From: Colletotrichum lupini
Lineage: Eukaryota; Ascomycota; Sordariomycetes; Glomerellales; Glomerellaceae
Length of the DNA: 64,000 nucleotides
Assembly: GCF_023278565.1 (NCBI RefSeq)
Contig: NC_064682.1
Span: 372,001-436,000, forward strand
Direction of reading: 5' to 3'
The position numbers and the translations under genes were made by a program. Within the stretch, counting starts at the first letter, position 1, and each line of letters starts with the position of its first letter. Below the pieces are notes generated by a model. That model saw nothing but the letters and a program-made list of their open reading frames with translations. It was not told the origin of the DNA and did not search any database. This document shows positions 11,062 through 21,775 of this stretch, piece by piece.

Positions 11062-12036
11062 ATGGAAGCCTTCAAACTCACCCTCTCGGACGGCAAGACC
11101 GTCTCCGGGCTCCACAGCATCCCGTCCCCCACGGCCTCCAACCCGCTCCGCCCGGCTCACCCTCCCCTCATCGTCGGCCTCCACGGCGGCACCTACTCGG
11201 GTGCCTACTTCGACGTCGACGACACCTACACCGCCCGCCACACCAGCGCAGCGACTGGCGTGCCCTTCGTCGCCCTCGACCGCCAGGGGTACAACGATAC
11301 CTCCCCCGTCGGCGAGCACATCCCCTCGTCCTCCTCCTTTTACGAGGAATGGGGCACCACGCTCCACCGCGACATCCTCCCGGCCCTCTGGGATAAATTC
11401 GCCGTGCCGAACGGATGCACCTCCATCGCGCTGCACTGCCACTCCCTCGGTGCGCCAGGCGCGTGCGTCGCAGCGGCGCTCTGGTCCGAAGAGACATCCC
11501 CCGCCTACCCACTCGCCGCCCTCACCATCTCAGGCTTCGGCAACGCAGTCAAAAACTGCCGCACAGGGGACTTCACGCCGGTAGATGATCCCCCTCCGTC
11601 ACACGTGCACTTCCCGCAAGCGGCCAAGGATGCGCTCATGTTCCCGCCGGGTACGGCGGACCCGGCGATGCTGACGCACACGGCGCGCCTGGACCGCCCG
11701 ATGCCGTACCGCGAGATGGCGGATTTGCGCGGGAAGTGGCTGGCGAACTGGGAGGAAAAGTTTGCGGGGCGGATTACGGTGCCGGTGTTGATCGGGCTTG
11801 CGGGGCGGGACGGGCTGTGGTTGTCGAGGGAGGAGGATGTGAGGGAGTATGCTGCGGCGTTTAGGAAGAGTCGAAGAGTGGAGGGGAGCGTGATTCCGGG
11901 GGCGCCGCATAATATCGAGATGAGTTATTGGTCTCAAGGGTGGTATGCGCGTGTGTTTGGGTTTGCGATGGAGGGGGCGGCGTCTTTGGCGATTGGTGAC
12001 GGTGGTGGACAGGGTGATGACTTTGGGAAGCATTGA
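11062..12036 (+). CDS. Alpha/beta hydrolase fold protein
   Basis: A single exon of 324 aa. LIVGLHGGTYSGAYFD (about 37-52) carries the HGG oxyanion-hole motif. ALHCHSLGAPG (about 123-133) is the nucleophile elbow, with Ser128 in a variant C-H-S-L-G context. Asp250 in LAGRDGLW and His283 in PGAPHNIEMS complete a plausible Ser-Asp-His triad. No signal peptide or membrane helix is evident. The family includes esterases, lipases, lactonases and peptidases, so the substrate is unknown. An upstream in-frame extension exists only with a non-ATG start (from 11014). ATG 11062 sits in a good fungal start context (CAGCACAATGG). It is divergent from the LaeA-like gene. Confidence 0.82.
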   Translation: MEAFKLTLSDGKTVSGLHSIPSPTASNPLRPAHPPLIVGLHGGTYSGAYFDVDDTYTARHTSAATGVPFVALDRQGYNDTSPVGEHIPSSSSFYEEWGTTLHRDILPALWDKFAVPNGCTSIALHCHSLGAPGACVAAALWSEETSPAYPLAALTISGFGNAVKNCRTGDFTPVDDPPPSHVHFPQAAKDALMFPPGTADPAMLTHTARLDRPMPYREMADLRGKWLANWEEKFAGRITVPVLIGLAGRDGLWLSREEDVREYAAAFRKSRRVEGSVIPGAPHNIEMSYWSQGWYARVFGFAMEGAASLAIGDGGGQGDDFGKH

Positions 12037-15013
12037 AGTCTGTGTGCTAGGAGAGAGTGCTTCAAAAGAGGATGGCATGGCGCTCTGGTGTGTTGTTGAC
12101 TTTGTTTGGTGTGACGTGAATGGGTGAATGGGATGAACAATCTTCAAGGTACTTTTGAAGAAAAACACGACATACACGAAACAAGTAGGATATCACACAT
12201 GCCTCCTTGATAAGGTATCTTCAAATTTACGCGCCGGCTTGGCCGTTCCCATGTGCGAACACAATGATACGCTCAATCCAGTGGTACAGATGATGAACCA
12301 TTGGTCGTGTCGAAGCATAGGATGAACTATTCACTATTCTCGTAGAATCTAGAAGCCGCCTTGAAAATTAAGACTCTGATCTAAGTATGTTTCCACTGAC
12401 TTACAGTTTGAATATCGAATTGTGACTAGCCATGGCTAATTCGGATACCCAAAATCCCTGACGTACACCTAACCGGATGCTTTCATAGACAGTCGGCAAG
12501 GCCATTGGGAATCTGCGCTCTCTTAAGTCTATCGGGTTTGGTCCAGACAGCGCATTGATTGTCTCCATTTCAAACACCGAGAACCCGCTCGATCGAAAAG
12601 TTCTCGTTATATGATTAGCGCTACCAAGAAACATTCCTTGACCCAGATGTTTCGGCCAATGAAGCCAAAATAGAGGCATACCGGTATTTTCATCACTGAT
12701 CGGTAGTGGGCCTTTCTTGCTCATGTTGCAGCATGGAAACGCCTGCAAACCACCTCCCTTATACGTACCAGCTTTTCGTGGGAAAGTTAACAAAAGTTGA
12801 AAGGCGAAAACACTGTAAGGATGACCAAAGATCGTTACCATGACTTGGAAAGGGCGGTACTCTAGTTGTAGCTGGCGCTGACGTATCCCATCGCAAAGGG
12901 CCAACTCAAGCTCTTGACAAAGACGCCCGAATCTTGGCTTGTGATGCATAGATGGGGGCCGAGCCGTCGCGCTGTCAATCCCGCACCACTTGAGTGCCCT
13001 GGCATGGACGTTCTAGAACATCGACGCAAAGAGCAGGGCACGGAGCGAAATTGATGGACGACATGATCTGAGAAAAAATCGGAACCTCGTGTTGCTTTAG
13101 CCCAGATGATTCGTCACCTAGGTGCGCATCAATCGTATGATCCTGAGAACAGTGAGCCCTGAAGTCTGCACCATAAACCATGCGAAACTTGGTCCGGTAC
13201 ATCGCGGTGATGACGCTGCTGTGGATCTAGCAGCATAAGACCTGTCTGAAAATATCTCTCTCACCGTGATTTTGAGCAGAATAAACGTCACGCAAGGGCA
13301 GTCAGAAAGATCGGAAAAGTCGAGAGATCCTCTCAACTTCCCTAATAAGCACTTGCGACAGCGGATCGCGGGGTCGATGGGATGGAGAACCGTTGCGAAA
13401 GTTGCCCGGGGCAGGAATAGCACGCTGGCGGTGGAACCCAGGTGTCCCATGTCTGGGGTACTTGAAGAACCATCTTCAAGGCGTCGTGCCATGCTTTCCA
13501 AAGGCCAGGGAGTCCTCAAATTCCCGAACGCCATGAGAGAATCTGTCGGCGATGATAGATCAACTTGATCAATGATTTGTAAGGCTTTTGATGCGGTTCT
13601 CTGATGTCGTCGACACGAATTCAAGGAGGAACTCCTGCGAGACCTCTAAACGACCTGCATGACCCCCGCAACCACCGTGGCCCTTGTACCCGTTATACCT
13701 GGGAGCCAAAACTAGCCGCTTCCAAACTTGACGGGGCGCCGAGAATAGCGTCGTGGGCCGTGGTCTGTTTGGCATGGGCAAGCTAACGATTGGGGTACAG
13801 GTTGGGGTCGAGTTAAGCTGGCCCTCGCATCATTCTCCACCTCGGTGTGCTGGAATAAGGTGTCTATTATTGCAACGTTTGACATGGTCAATGGAAGAGA
13901 TGGCGCTTGAAAATAGTACTGTAATTCATCGACTTGATGGCCAAAGTCGCAGAACTTAGTAGGGTAGCTAGCCAGAAGGGCATGTCATGTCGACCACAGC
14001 CAAGGGACTCTCTGTCGTTCTCCATGACGCTGTTCCCCGAAGAGGGGCAATTCCGGTGTCGGACTGTGGCAGGTATCGGTGATGTTCATCTGCTTCTCGT
14101 CAATCTCGGATTGGCAGAAGGAAGAGGGTGTGCTTGGTCGAAATGGCTGCTGGCAGCCGCATGTCGGCTTCATGTAAGATGAAAAATCTGTACGAGGCGC
14201 GTGGTCATTTCTACCTTTCAACTGTCTGTTCTTCCAGCTCAATGTTGGTGGGTGGTATAGCCCAGTAGGAATGAGTTCCTAGATTCCTCGTAACTCGATG
14301 ACGGCGCCCCCCACGGCTGATAAAGTCGAACTTCAGTGGTTTGAAGATGGCTATATGCTCACCGACTATTTATGTCCGTGGGCGAGGCAGCGCTTGGATT
14401 GCAGCGATGATTTTGAGGATGTATGAGATGAGATGCGGTGTGGTGGTGCTGCTTGTGGGAGGTGTGTCCCGCCGTGGTGGCTCGTGTCGCCATGGTGGTG
14501 TACTATTGGCGTGCCATGGGTTTGTTGCTTCACGCGGCGTTTGTTGTTCTCGCTGCTGTTATTTTTGCATATGAAAGAGAAGGTTGTAGGAGAAACATAC
14601 ACCTTTGGTGTTTGGAGTAAGGTACTCACTCAAGTGTTCATCGAGATCAGATCAGGTGGTGGAGGTTGGCGGTGTTGACATTGCACTTGAGGAAGCATCT
14701 CCGTGAACCTGAAAGTTAAGGTAACAGCAAGTGGGGTGGTGGCACAGTGGCGTAAGGTATCGGACAGTACGTACTTGCATCAGCCAACCTAAGACGGGGA
14801 GGAGGTATCACCAAGTCTCCCAGGCACTTCAACTCTCACCAGCTTGGGGAGATATTGAAAGGTACAGATGCAGTGTCGAAGTAAGCGGAGGAATTAACCA
14901 TGAGGGCTCGATAGTTCAAATACAAGAGCAAGGCTATGGTTTGAACGTTGAACAAGCCTACGCCTCGGACTTCTGGTAACATGCTCATGTGCCTTGCCTT
15001 ACCTACCTTACTG

Positions 15014-15039
15014 TACCTAATGTTAGGTAAGGTACCTTA
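15014..15039. repeat. Nested AGGTA/TACCT inverted repeats
   Basis: TACCTAA (15014-15020) and TTAGGTA (15023-15029) form a 7-bp inverted repeat with a 2-nt spacer. It is immediately followed by the perfect 12-bp palindrome TAAGGTACCTTA at 15028-15039. The motifs TTACCT/AGGTAA recur nearby (14995-15055, 15595-15635). They could be regulator sites for the downstream ccg-9 gene or simple low-complexity sequence. Confidence 0.6.
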
Positions 15040-15767
15040 GGTAACGCTAGGTGCTGCAGTACTCGGAGGTGAGAGAAGTGGTGTAACTGTGGCTTTCAAC
15101 GTGGAGTACCAAACGGCACTTCAAGAGGAAAATACGGTAAACGGACGAGGCACCAAGTAAGCCACTTTGAATAGAGGTTGACAAGAAGGCAGGGACGTAA
15201 AGTCTAGCTGGTAAGCCCCGTCATGCTAAATTCCCTTTACAACAGGAAGGTATCTTGAGGTAGACGACAGGGTGGGTGTTTCCCCCCACAGCCAGGGCAT
15301 CTTACCCATGTCAACGTGCTTTCTCCCACGCGGGGTGTCGCCCCTGTCTTCATGCATCACCTGCGAGTTGAGATTTTGAGATGGTGTCCTTCGGTGTCTC
15401 CCCATACCTGCTTGAGGAAGAAACTGGAAGTCGAGTACCTTCTTAAGGCACCTTACTTTAAATACGTACCGAATCTGGCCTGACGTTGCGTGACCTCACG
15501 GTGACCGTTCGCGGACGGCCCCACTTGGCCGCTACCCGTCCGAACGTACCGGTCGGGGAAGAGCCACTGCATGCTCCTTCCTGGTCCTACCTTACCTTCC
15601 ATGTCACCTTTTGTGCTTAGGTAGGTACCTATTCATGCAGGGCACCCTCCTTCTCCTTCCTTCTCTTGATACCATAAGGTACTCTGCCATTCGCATGACT
15701 GTGCCTCTCGTTCTACTCGCTTGTTACATGGCACTCGATACCGCATGTTAAACCTGTGCCTGCAGCA

Positions 15768-15792
15768 GGTACGGTCGGTACGGTCGGTACGG
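15768..15792 (+). repeat. GGTACGGTC tandem repeat (about 2.8 copies)
   Basis: Two perfect 9-bp copies at 15768-15776 and 15777-15785 are followed by a partial copy to 15792. It lies about 680 nt upstream of the trehalose synthase start. Confidence 0.8.
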
Positions 15793-16470
15793 CCCAAAAC
15801 ACATCCAAGTCCAACGCAAAATGCTAGGTGAGGGCAGGTGAGGTGACCTACAACCGCTCCTTCTCTGACAACGTCTTCTCCTGTCCGAAGGCGCAGATAC
15901 GGCAGGAATCGTCCCATGGTGGCTTCCCCAACCCGGTCAACCTCTTTAGCAACCTGACCTCCTCCTGCCTTTCCACCCTCCTGAGGTCGTCTTGTCGTGC
16001 CTTTCCATATTGCTGTTCGCTTCAGTTGTTTCCTAGTCCGGCAGCTGCTTCCCAATTGATCCTTCCCATTGATGTTCGTCCGCCTACCAGCATCCCGCGT
16101 CCCGTCTGCCCCCCTCCTTCCCCCAGCCTGCCTGACACGCCTCCCACGCCTGCCACGCTTGCCACGCTTGCCATGCCTCATTTTTGACCGTGTCTGCCCA
16201 CGTTACCTCCTTCGCTCCCATACCTACCTTACTCCAGCCTGCCTCATCACAAAACTCTTCCCTCCCCTCGCATCGAAAATTTCTCCCCCTGCTTCACTTC
16301 TTCTCTCCGTCAACAATCCATCTCTCAAGTCTACCGCTCAGTAAGGTAGACGATTGTGCTCAGCACACCTCAGACTCTGCCCTGCGAGAGGCATCGATTC
16401 CATCAGCGACACTTCCCTTACCTACTCAATACTAGATCCCAAAGCTCAATCTCGCCAAACACCGCCCATC

Positions 16471-19201
16471 ATGGTGAACCCTAAGCAGCCGGGTCGCCAG
16501 TTCTCACTGGGAGCTTCCGCTCACCGCAGGAGACAGATGAGTAACATGCACGAGCAAGGCAATCATTTTGGTCCAGCTTTGACTGTGAGTTAACCCCTCC
16601 CGCCTATTCACGATATCCATCGCCTTTCCCCGCATGTCTCACTTTCATGGTCTGATGCGTCCATTTCACCCATTTTGTGAGACAATGAACCGAAGCTTCC
16701 GCTCAATTGATGAATTTCTGTCCTGGTTGTTTGTTAACTCAGTTCACTTCGTCGCTGTGTTCCTTTAGTTGCTTGCTGTGCAGCTTTTGAACGAAAAAAG
16801 GAACTTCACTGACAATACTGTTACAGACCCTCTACTGCGGTATCTCTGCCGTTTTCGCCGACTCCCACACTGCTGTGGTTGCCCTTGCGATCCATGACAC
16901 TGTCTACCTCTTGGACTTCACGGTCAAGCATATCAACCTTGACGATAGCTCCCAGACCGGCAACGATGCCATTGCCGACTATGTCATCAATACTCTTGAA
17001 GACTATGAGCATGCCAACTTCTCCAAGTTCATTGGCGCTGGTCTGCCCATGACCCTCAAGTACATGAGCCAGACTCTGTGCTCCCGTCTTTGGCTCGAGC
17101 TCGACATCGTCCCCGTTGTCTTGCGCCCTGACGATGAGCACAAGGAGAAGAGCTTCTGGGACATCAAGCGCGTTGACGAGCAGGCCGATTCCATGGCCCG
17201 CAAGTGCATCATGTAAGACCGACTTTTTTGTTGCCTCATGTGCTTTGTGACTGACGAAATATTGCAGGAATTTTGGACCTTCCCTCGTTCCTCTTCTCCA
17301 GGTTGGCTGGAGAGGTGTCGTCCAGACCGACGCGGGCTTCCGTGTGCAGCTCAACACTATCCAGAACCACAAGGATACCTGCGGTGCTCCGACTTGGGAT
17401 GCCACCATGTTCTTTGCCAAGCTGCTTCGCGAGAACAAGACCAAGATTGCCTTCTTCAGCAGTACCCCTCAAGGTGGAGGAGTCGCGTTGATGCGACATG
17501 CTCTCGTTAGGTTTGCTCGAACTATTGGTGTCGACCTGACCTGGTATGGTATGTTGTTTTCCGCATTGGACCGAGACCACGTTGCTGTTGGAGAATCGTA
17601 CGGATCTGACATCATAGCTAGTGCCCAAGCCAAGGCCTGGCGTCTTCAGGGTGACCAAGAATATCCACAACATCCTCCAGGGCGTCAGCCACCCCGATCA
17701 GCGCATCTCGGCTGAGGAGAAGCAGTCCATTATCGACTGGATCACGGACAATGCCAACCGTTACTGGCTTTCCGAGGGAGGTCCTCTGCGACCCCCCGAA
17801 GAGGGCGGAGCCGACGTTGTCATGGTGAGATTTCCCCAAACCCAGTGTCCCCCCGCTTGATGCAGCTAGCTGCTATCCCCAAGTTTTGCTACCCCTCCCC
17901 CCACTTGCACAGCTACCCCTCCACGGATGCATCCAATGTGGAATCATCTCCACAGGAGCTCGCTCGTCGGGTTCGCCCCACCCCTCTACTGCTTGACAGG
18001 ACACCACTGCATCACATCCCAGCTACGATCATGGACGGCTGCTAACATTGTATGCCCCATCCAGATTGATGACCCGCAAATGCCTGGCTTGATTCCCCTA
18101 ATCAAGAAGATTACACCGGATCGTCCTGTCCTCTATAGATCCCACATCCAGATTCGCAGCGACCTCACTGGAAAGGCTGGCTCCCCTCAGGAGGACATCT
18201 GGAACTTCCTGTGGAGCAACATTCAGCATGCCGACATGTTCATCAGCCATCCCATTCCCATCTTCGTTCCGCACAACGTGCCTCGCGAGAAGGTGGTCTA
18301 CCTCCCGGCCACCACTGATTGGCTCGATGGTCTAAACAAGCCTCTTAACAAGTGGGATACTGGCTACTATGGCCACATCTACAATACTGCCTGCCGTAAC
18401 CAGGGAATGACTGAGCTGGAGTGGCCTGCGCGCAAGTACATCATCCAGGTGGCTCGCTTCGACCCGTCCAAGGGAATCCCCACCGTGATTGACTCCTATG
18501 CCGAATTCCGGCGTTTGTTGGAGGAGAAGGGCGAGACGGACATCCCTCAGCTCGTTGTCTGTGGCAATGGCTCAGTCGATGACCCTGACGCGAGCATGAT
18601 CTACGATCAGACTATGAATCAGCTCGAGAAGCATTATCCTCACCTCGTCAAGGACTGCAGCATCATGCGCCTCGAGCCCAATGACCAGCTCCTCAACACC
18701 GTCATTGCCAACGCTCACGTTGTCCTTCAGCTCTCTACCCGCGAGGGTTTTGAGGTCAAGGTCTCGGAGGCGCTGCACGCTGGCCGTCCAGTCATTGCGA
18801 CTCTTGCTGGCGGTATTCCGCTTCAGGTCAAGGATAACGTCAACGGCTTCTTGGTCAAGCCCGGCGACTACAAGGCCGTTGCAGGTCATCTGTTGAACCT
18901 CTTCACCGATGCTGACCTGCACAAGAAGATGAGCCACGCCGCCGCCACTGGTGTGAGCGATGAGGTCGGCACTGTCGGCAATGCTCTGGGCTGGTTCTAC
19001 CTTGCCGCCAAGTGGGCCGAAGTCGGCGTCAAGCCTGGTCTGCGCGGCAATGAGCGCTGGGTCAATGACATGGCTCGCGAGGAGGCCGGCAAGCCTTACA
19101 GCGACAGCGAGAACCGTCTACCTCGTCACTTTACTGAGAAGAAGGAGATTCCCGTCGTCTCTGGAAAGACTAATGGCCAGAACGGTGACGATGGCCACTA
19201 A
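16471..19201 (+). CDS. ccg-9: Trehalose synthase, clock-controlled gene-9 type (GT4 glycosyltransferase)
   Basis: Five exons (16471-16584, 16827-17212, 17268-17548, 17622-17824, 18065-19201) join in frame to 706 aa, close to the size I recall for the Neurospora ccg-9 product. The C-terminal half shows the GT-B/GT4 fold: YIIQVARFDPSKGIPTVIDSY is the start of the nucleotide-sugar domain, and STREGFEVKVSEALHAGRPVIA holds the EX7E catalytic/donor motif, followed by GGIPLQVKDNVNGFLVKPGD. The N-terminal part (GISAVFADSHTAVVALAIHDTVYLLDF) matches the extended family-specific region. The enzyme joins glucose units to give trehalose, a stress protectant, independently of the Tps1/Tps2 route. Introns 1 and 4 are unusually long (242 and 240 nt); intron 4 contains an open stretch that could be mis-called coding. 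A long C/T-rich leader precedes the ATG. Confidence 0.92.
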
Positions 19202-19894
19202 ATGTCTGGGGCTGATTTCCTGCGAATGAACGTATTATGAGGTTGTGGCATGTTGCGGCTCGGACTTGAGGCACTAAGAAATCATGGTATCGTGGAAAGA
19301 AAAAACGGCGGTTCTCGGGGTCTTTCATAAACTGAGATGTATGGTTGCTAGATGGCTTTCTTCGTCAGTACTCGAATTGATATCCCCACTTTAGTACGAC
19401 TTTAGTTTGTGAAACTGCAGATGTTATCTTTAACTGATGGCGAGAGGCGAGAGATGATCAGAGAGATGGTGTGAAGCTGGGGGATGAAATGTTTCGACGA
19501 GGACAATTGTGTTGGGGTGATCCCAGACGACACCAGGTGACAGGTTTAGCTGGCGGACGGCCGAGAGCGCCGCGCAAGCCGCAAGCCCCGGTCGGATTTC
19601 CGATTGCTACATCTCCAGTCTCACCGCGAATCACTTGAATCAGTCAGTTGTCGCGGCCAGCCGCGCGTACCCAACGCACCGGGCTGCGAACCAGGGCCTT
19701 TCTGGGAGCTGATCCTTCCGATTGATAAGCTAAGCCGCAGCCATAAGCTGCCACCTCCCGAGCTGCGCGTCTTTTTTTTATCTTTTATCTTTTCGTTTCG
19801 TTTAATCTCGACTGAACATGGCTCAACAGTGTTTCTAGATCTGGTGTGTTCCTTTTCCAAATCCGTACCTTAACTTTGTCCCAAGGTGAACATT
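19202..19894. other. Intergenic between trehalose synthase and secreted protein
   Basis: No gene seen. T-rich leader-like sequence (about 19770-19805) precedes the next start codon. Confidence 0.6.
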
Positions 19895-21775
19895 ATGGTT
19901 CACCTCGTCTCGGCCGCCGCCGTCTTGGCGCTATCTGCTGGCCTGGGTTTATCTCCAGCGACGGCTCTCGTCTCGGCCGAGCCCATTTCGGCGCCGCGAC
20001 CGCCTAATCATCAATCACCACCTTCAACGACATCATCGTCGTCAGTCGACTTCGCGCCGAGCGCGGATCATGCGCGAGAGAATGCGGTGCACATCTTCAA
20101 CGCCGTCCACTCTGCCATGCGGCAATGGGGTTCCTCGCTGCATCACAACGGGCTGGGTCTCATTCCCGCCACGGTGCCCAAGGGCACGCTGCTGTATCAC
20201 GGCACGAGGTCGAACAGTACCCCCGACAGCTTCGAGTGGCTCGCGTTCGAGATGGAGCACTCGGAGGGGTTCGCGAGGAGTTTCCGGGGCGGGAGGGGGT
20301 CGCCGCCTCCGAGGCCGCCTGGGAAGGGTAAGGGTCCTGGGGGTCCGCCGGGTAGTGGTGGCGGTGGACCACCTGAAGGACCGCATGGCTCGGAGCCTAT
20401 TCTCATGATGGGACAGGAGGGAAGTCAACGGCCTATTGGGGCGGATGTCGACGACGATGATGACAGAAAGAAGCCTCCTCCGAAGGGACCTGGTGGACCC
20501 GGCGGCGGTGACGGGAAGCCCGTCCGGGGATACTTCCACACCTACCGCGCGAAGAGGGATCTGAAGCTGCTGTACCTCGACGGCATGGCGGCCGGTAAAA
20601 CCGGCATGGGCACGCTCGACACACAGGATTTCCTGCTGCGCGGTCTCAAGGAGGCGCCCGGGTTCGGGGAGTGGGACCGGGCCGCGGATATATGTGATGT
20701 CGTCGAGGCGTGGGGTCTGGACGGTGTGATTAGGATGGAAATCGGCTTCGAGGCGATTTACTGCGACTTCCACGACGGACTTGCGCTCGAGAGCGTGCTG
20801 CGGCGGCCGTGGAACGATGTCCCCGAGGCAGGGGGCGGTATCGACATGTTTGAGTGGGCGAGGGCCGTCGGGCAGCGGTATGATGGCATCGGCGGCGGGC
20901 GGGTGAGGCTTGGGTTTGGGGGGATGGTGAGCGGGTTGTGGTATCCTTTGAATGTGAGCAATCCGAATGGGAGGGTCGATATGCCGCGCCTGGGACGGTT
21001 GACGGAGGCGGAGAGGGGGGTTATGCTCGGACGGGTTGGGGAGATTGTGAAGGGGGCGGGGTGGGAGGATGGGAGGGTTGATTGGCAGGGCGTTGTTGAT
21101 ATGATTGTTACGAGGCATGGGGATCGGATTGAGACGTTGGCGGATGAGGGGGCTGATGGGGGGGATGAGGGGTTTGTGGCGCAGGTTTTGACTGTTACGA
21201 ATACGTTTGTGGATTATCCGAGGGATGCGGATGATTCTGCTGTTGTTGCGAAGGAGCAGAAGGGGGAGGAGGAGGATGGGTACGTGAGGGAGGCGCGGGA
21301 GCGGTGCGTGAAGCACTTTTTGACGCCGGCGACGGTTTGGAAGGCCGAGTGGACGCCCGAGGACGGGATGATGTACATTGCTGTCGAGGCTGTCGTCCAG
21401 AGGCTCTGCGGAGATCTCTTTGATGTCCGGGGTCTCGTTCTACAGGCGTTACCGGCGTTGGTCGGGGCCGTTTCCGAGGCGGAGGTCCGGCGCGCGGTCG
21501 ACGACAGTCACGGGGACGACGGCAAGAAGCTCGAGGGTGCGGTGACAAAGGGCCGCAAGGTGATTCAGGCGCTGAAGGAGGATCTCGGGTGGAGCGCGTG
21601 GAAGAAGTGTAGGCCTGGGTGCGACGTCGGGGAGATTTGCTTCATTGCCATGTGGCCTTTTGGGCTGGAGGAGGATCACTTCCATCCGAGCTGTCATAAC
21701 CGCAGTTCGTTGGCGGGCAGGGATGGGCGACGGGGTACTGGGAAGGGGTATTGGGAGTGGGAGCCTAGGCCTTGA
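19895..21775 (+). CDS. Secreted protein of unknown function with Gly/Pro-rich linker
   Basis: A single exon of 626 aa from ATG 19895; an upstream in-frame extension begins with GTG and is not needed. Residues 1-27 (hydrophobic, ending TALVSA) look like a cleavable signal peptide. Residues about 45-125 form one segment with a LLYHGTR motif. Residues about 130-210 are a Gly/Pro-rich low-complexity linker. A long second region follows, beginning GYFHTYRAKRDLKLLYLDGMAAGKTGMGTLD. The C-terminus is Cys/His-rich (CRPGCDVGEICFIAMWPFG, then EDHFHPSC), suggesting disulphides or metal binding. I do not recognise a characterised family. The YHGT motif occurs in ADP-ribosyltransferase folds, but that alone is weak evidence. 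From about 20880 to 21320 the third-position composition becomes markedly G-rich. Confidence 0.78.
   Translation: MVHLVSAAAVLALSAGLGLSPATALVSAEPISAPRPPNHQSPPSTTSSSSVDFAPSADHARENAVHIFNAVHSAMRQWGSSLHHNGLGLIPATVPKGTLLYHGTRSNSTPDSFEWLAFEMEHSEGFARSFRGGRGSPPPRPPGKGKGPGGPPGSGGGGPPEGPHGSEPILMMGQEGSQRPIGADVDDDDDRKKPPPKGPGGPGGGDGKPVRGYFHTYRAKRDLKLLYLDGMAAGKTGMGTLDTQDFLLRGLKEAPGFGEWDRAADICDVVEAWGLDGVIRMEIGFEAIYCDFHDGLALESVLRRPWNDVPEAGGGIDMFEWARAVGQRYDGIGGGRVRLGFGGMVSGLWYPLNVSNPNGRVDMPRLGRLTEAERGVMLGRVGEIVKGAGWEDGRVDWQGVVDMIVTRHGDRIETLADEGADGGDEGFVAQVLTVTNTFVDYPRDADDSAVVAKEQKGEEEDGYVREARERCVKHFLTPATVWKAEWTPEDGMMYIAVEAVVQRLCGDLFDVRGLVLQALPALVGAVSEAEVRRAVDDSHGDDGKKLEGAVTKGRKVIQALKEDLGWSAWKKCRPGCDVGEICFIAMWPFGLEEDHFHPSCHNRSSLAGRDGRRGTGKGYWEWEPRP
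20284..20530 (+). repeat. Gly/Pro-codon low-complexity tract inside the secreted protein gene
   Basis: Runs of GGx and CCx codons encode two Gly/Pro-rich blocks (residues about 131-170 and 194-211) separated by an acidic DVDDDDD patch. It is probably a flexible linker and a site prone to length variation between strains. Confidence 0.7.

Larger units (their letters stand above)
12037..16470. other. Long gene-free stretch upstream of trehalose synthase
   Basis: No supported gene. The longest open frames (minus strand 12401-12949, 182 codons, and 13118-13624, 168 codons) have no domain I recognise and no convincing splice connection, so they may be chance or decayed coding sequence. From about 14990 to 15640 there are repeated AGGTA/TACCT motifs and palindromes, listed separately. 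From about 16200 to 16465 the plus strand becomes strongly C/T-rich, the usual leader of an expressed fungal gene (here ccg-9). Confidence 0.55.

Noticed and set aside
11599..12177. 192-codon minus-strand ORF at the end of the alpha/beta hydrolase gene
   Set aside because: Overlaps a well-supported coding sequence and has no recognisable domain.
12401..13624. Minus-strand ORFs of 182, 75 and 168 codons that might form one gene
   Set aside because: No splice pair joins them convincingly in frame and no family is recognisable.
17845..18064. Apparent coding extension at the 5' side of the last trehalose synthase exon
   Set aside because: It lies inside intron 4. The GTGAGA donor at 17825 and CAG acceptor at 18064 give a continuous conserved protein without it.
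20042..21316. 424-codon minus-strand ORF opposite the secreted protein gene
   Set aside because: A mirror of GC-biased codons in the plus-strand gene; composition is Arg/Pro/His-rich with no domain.
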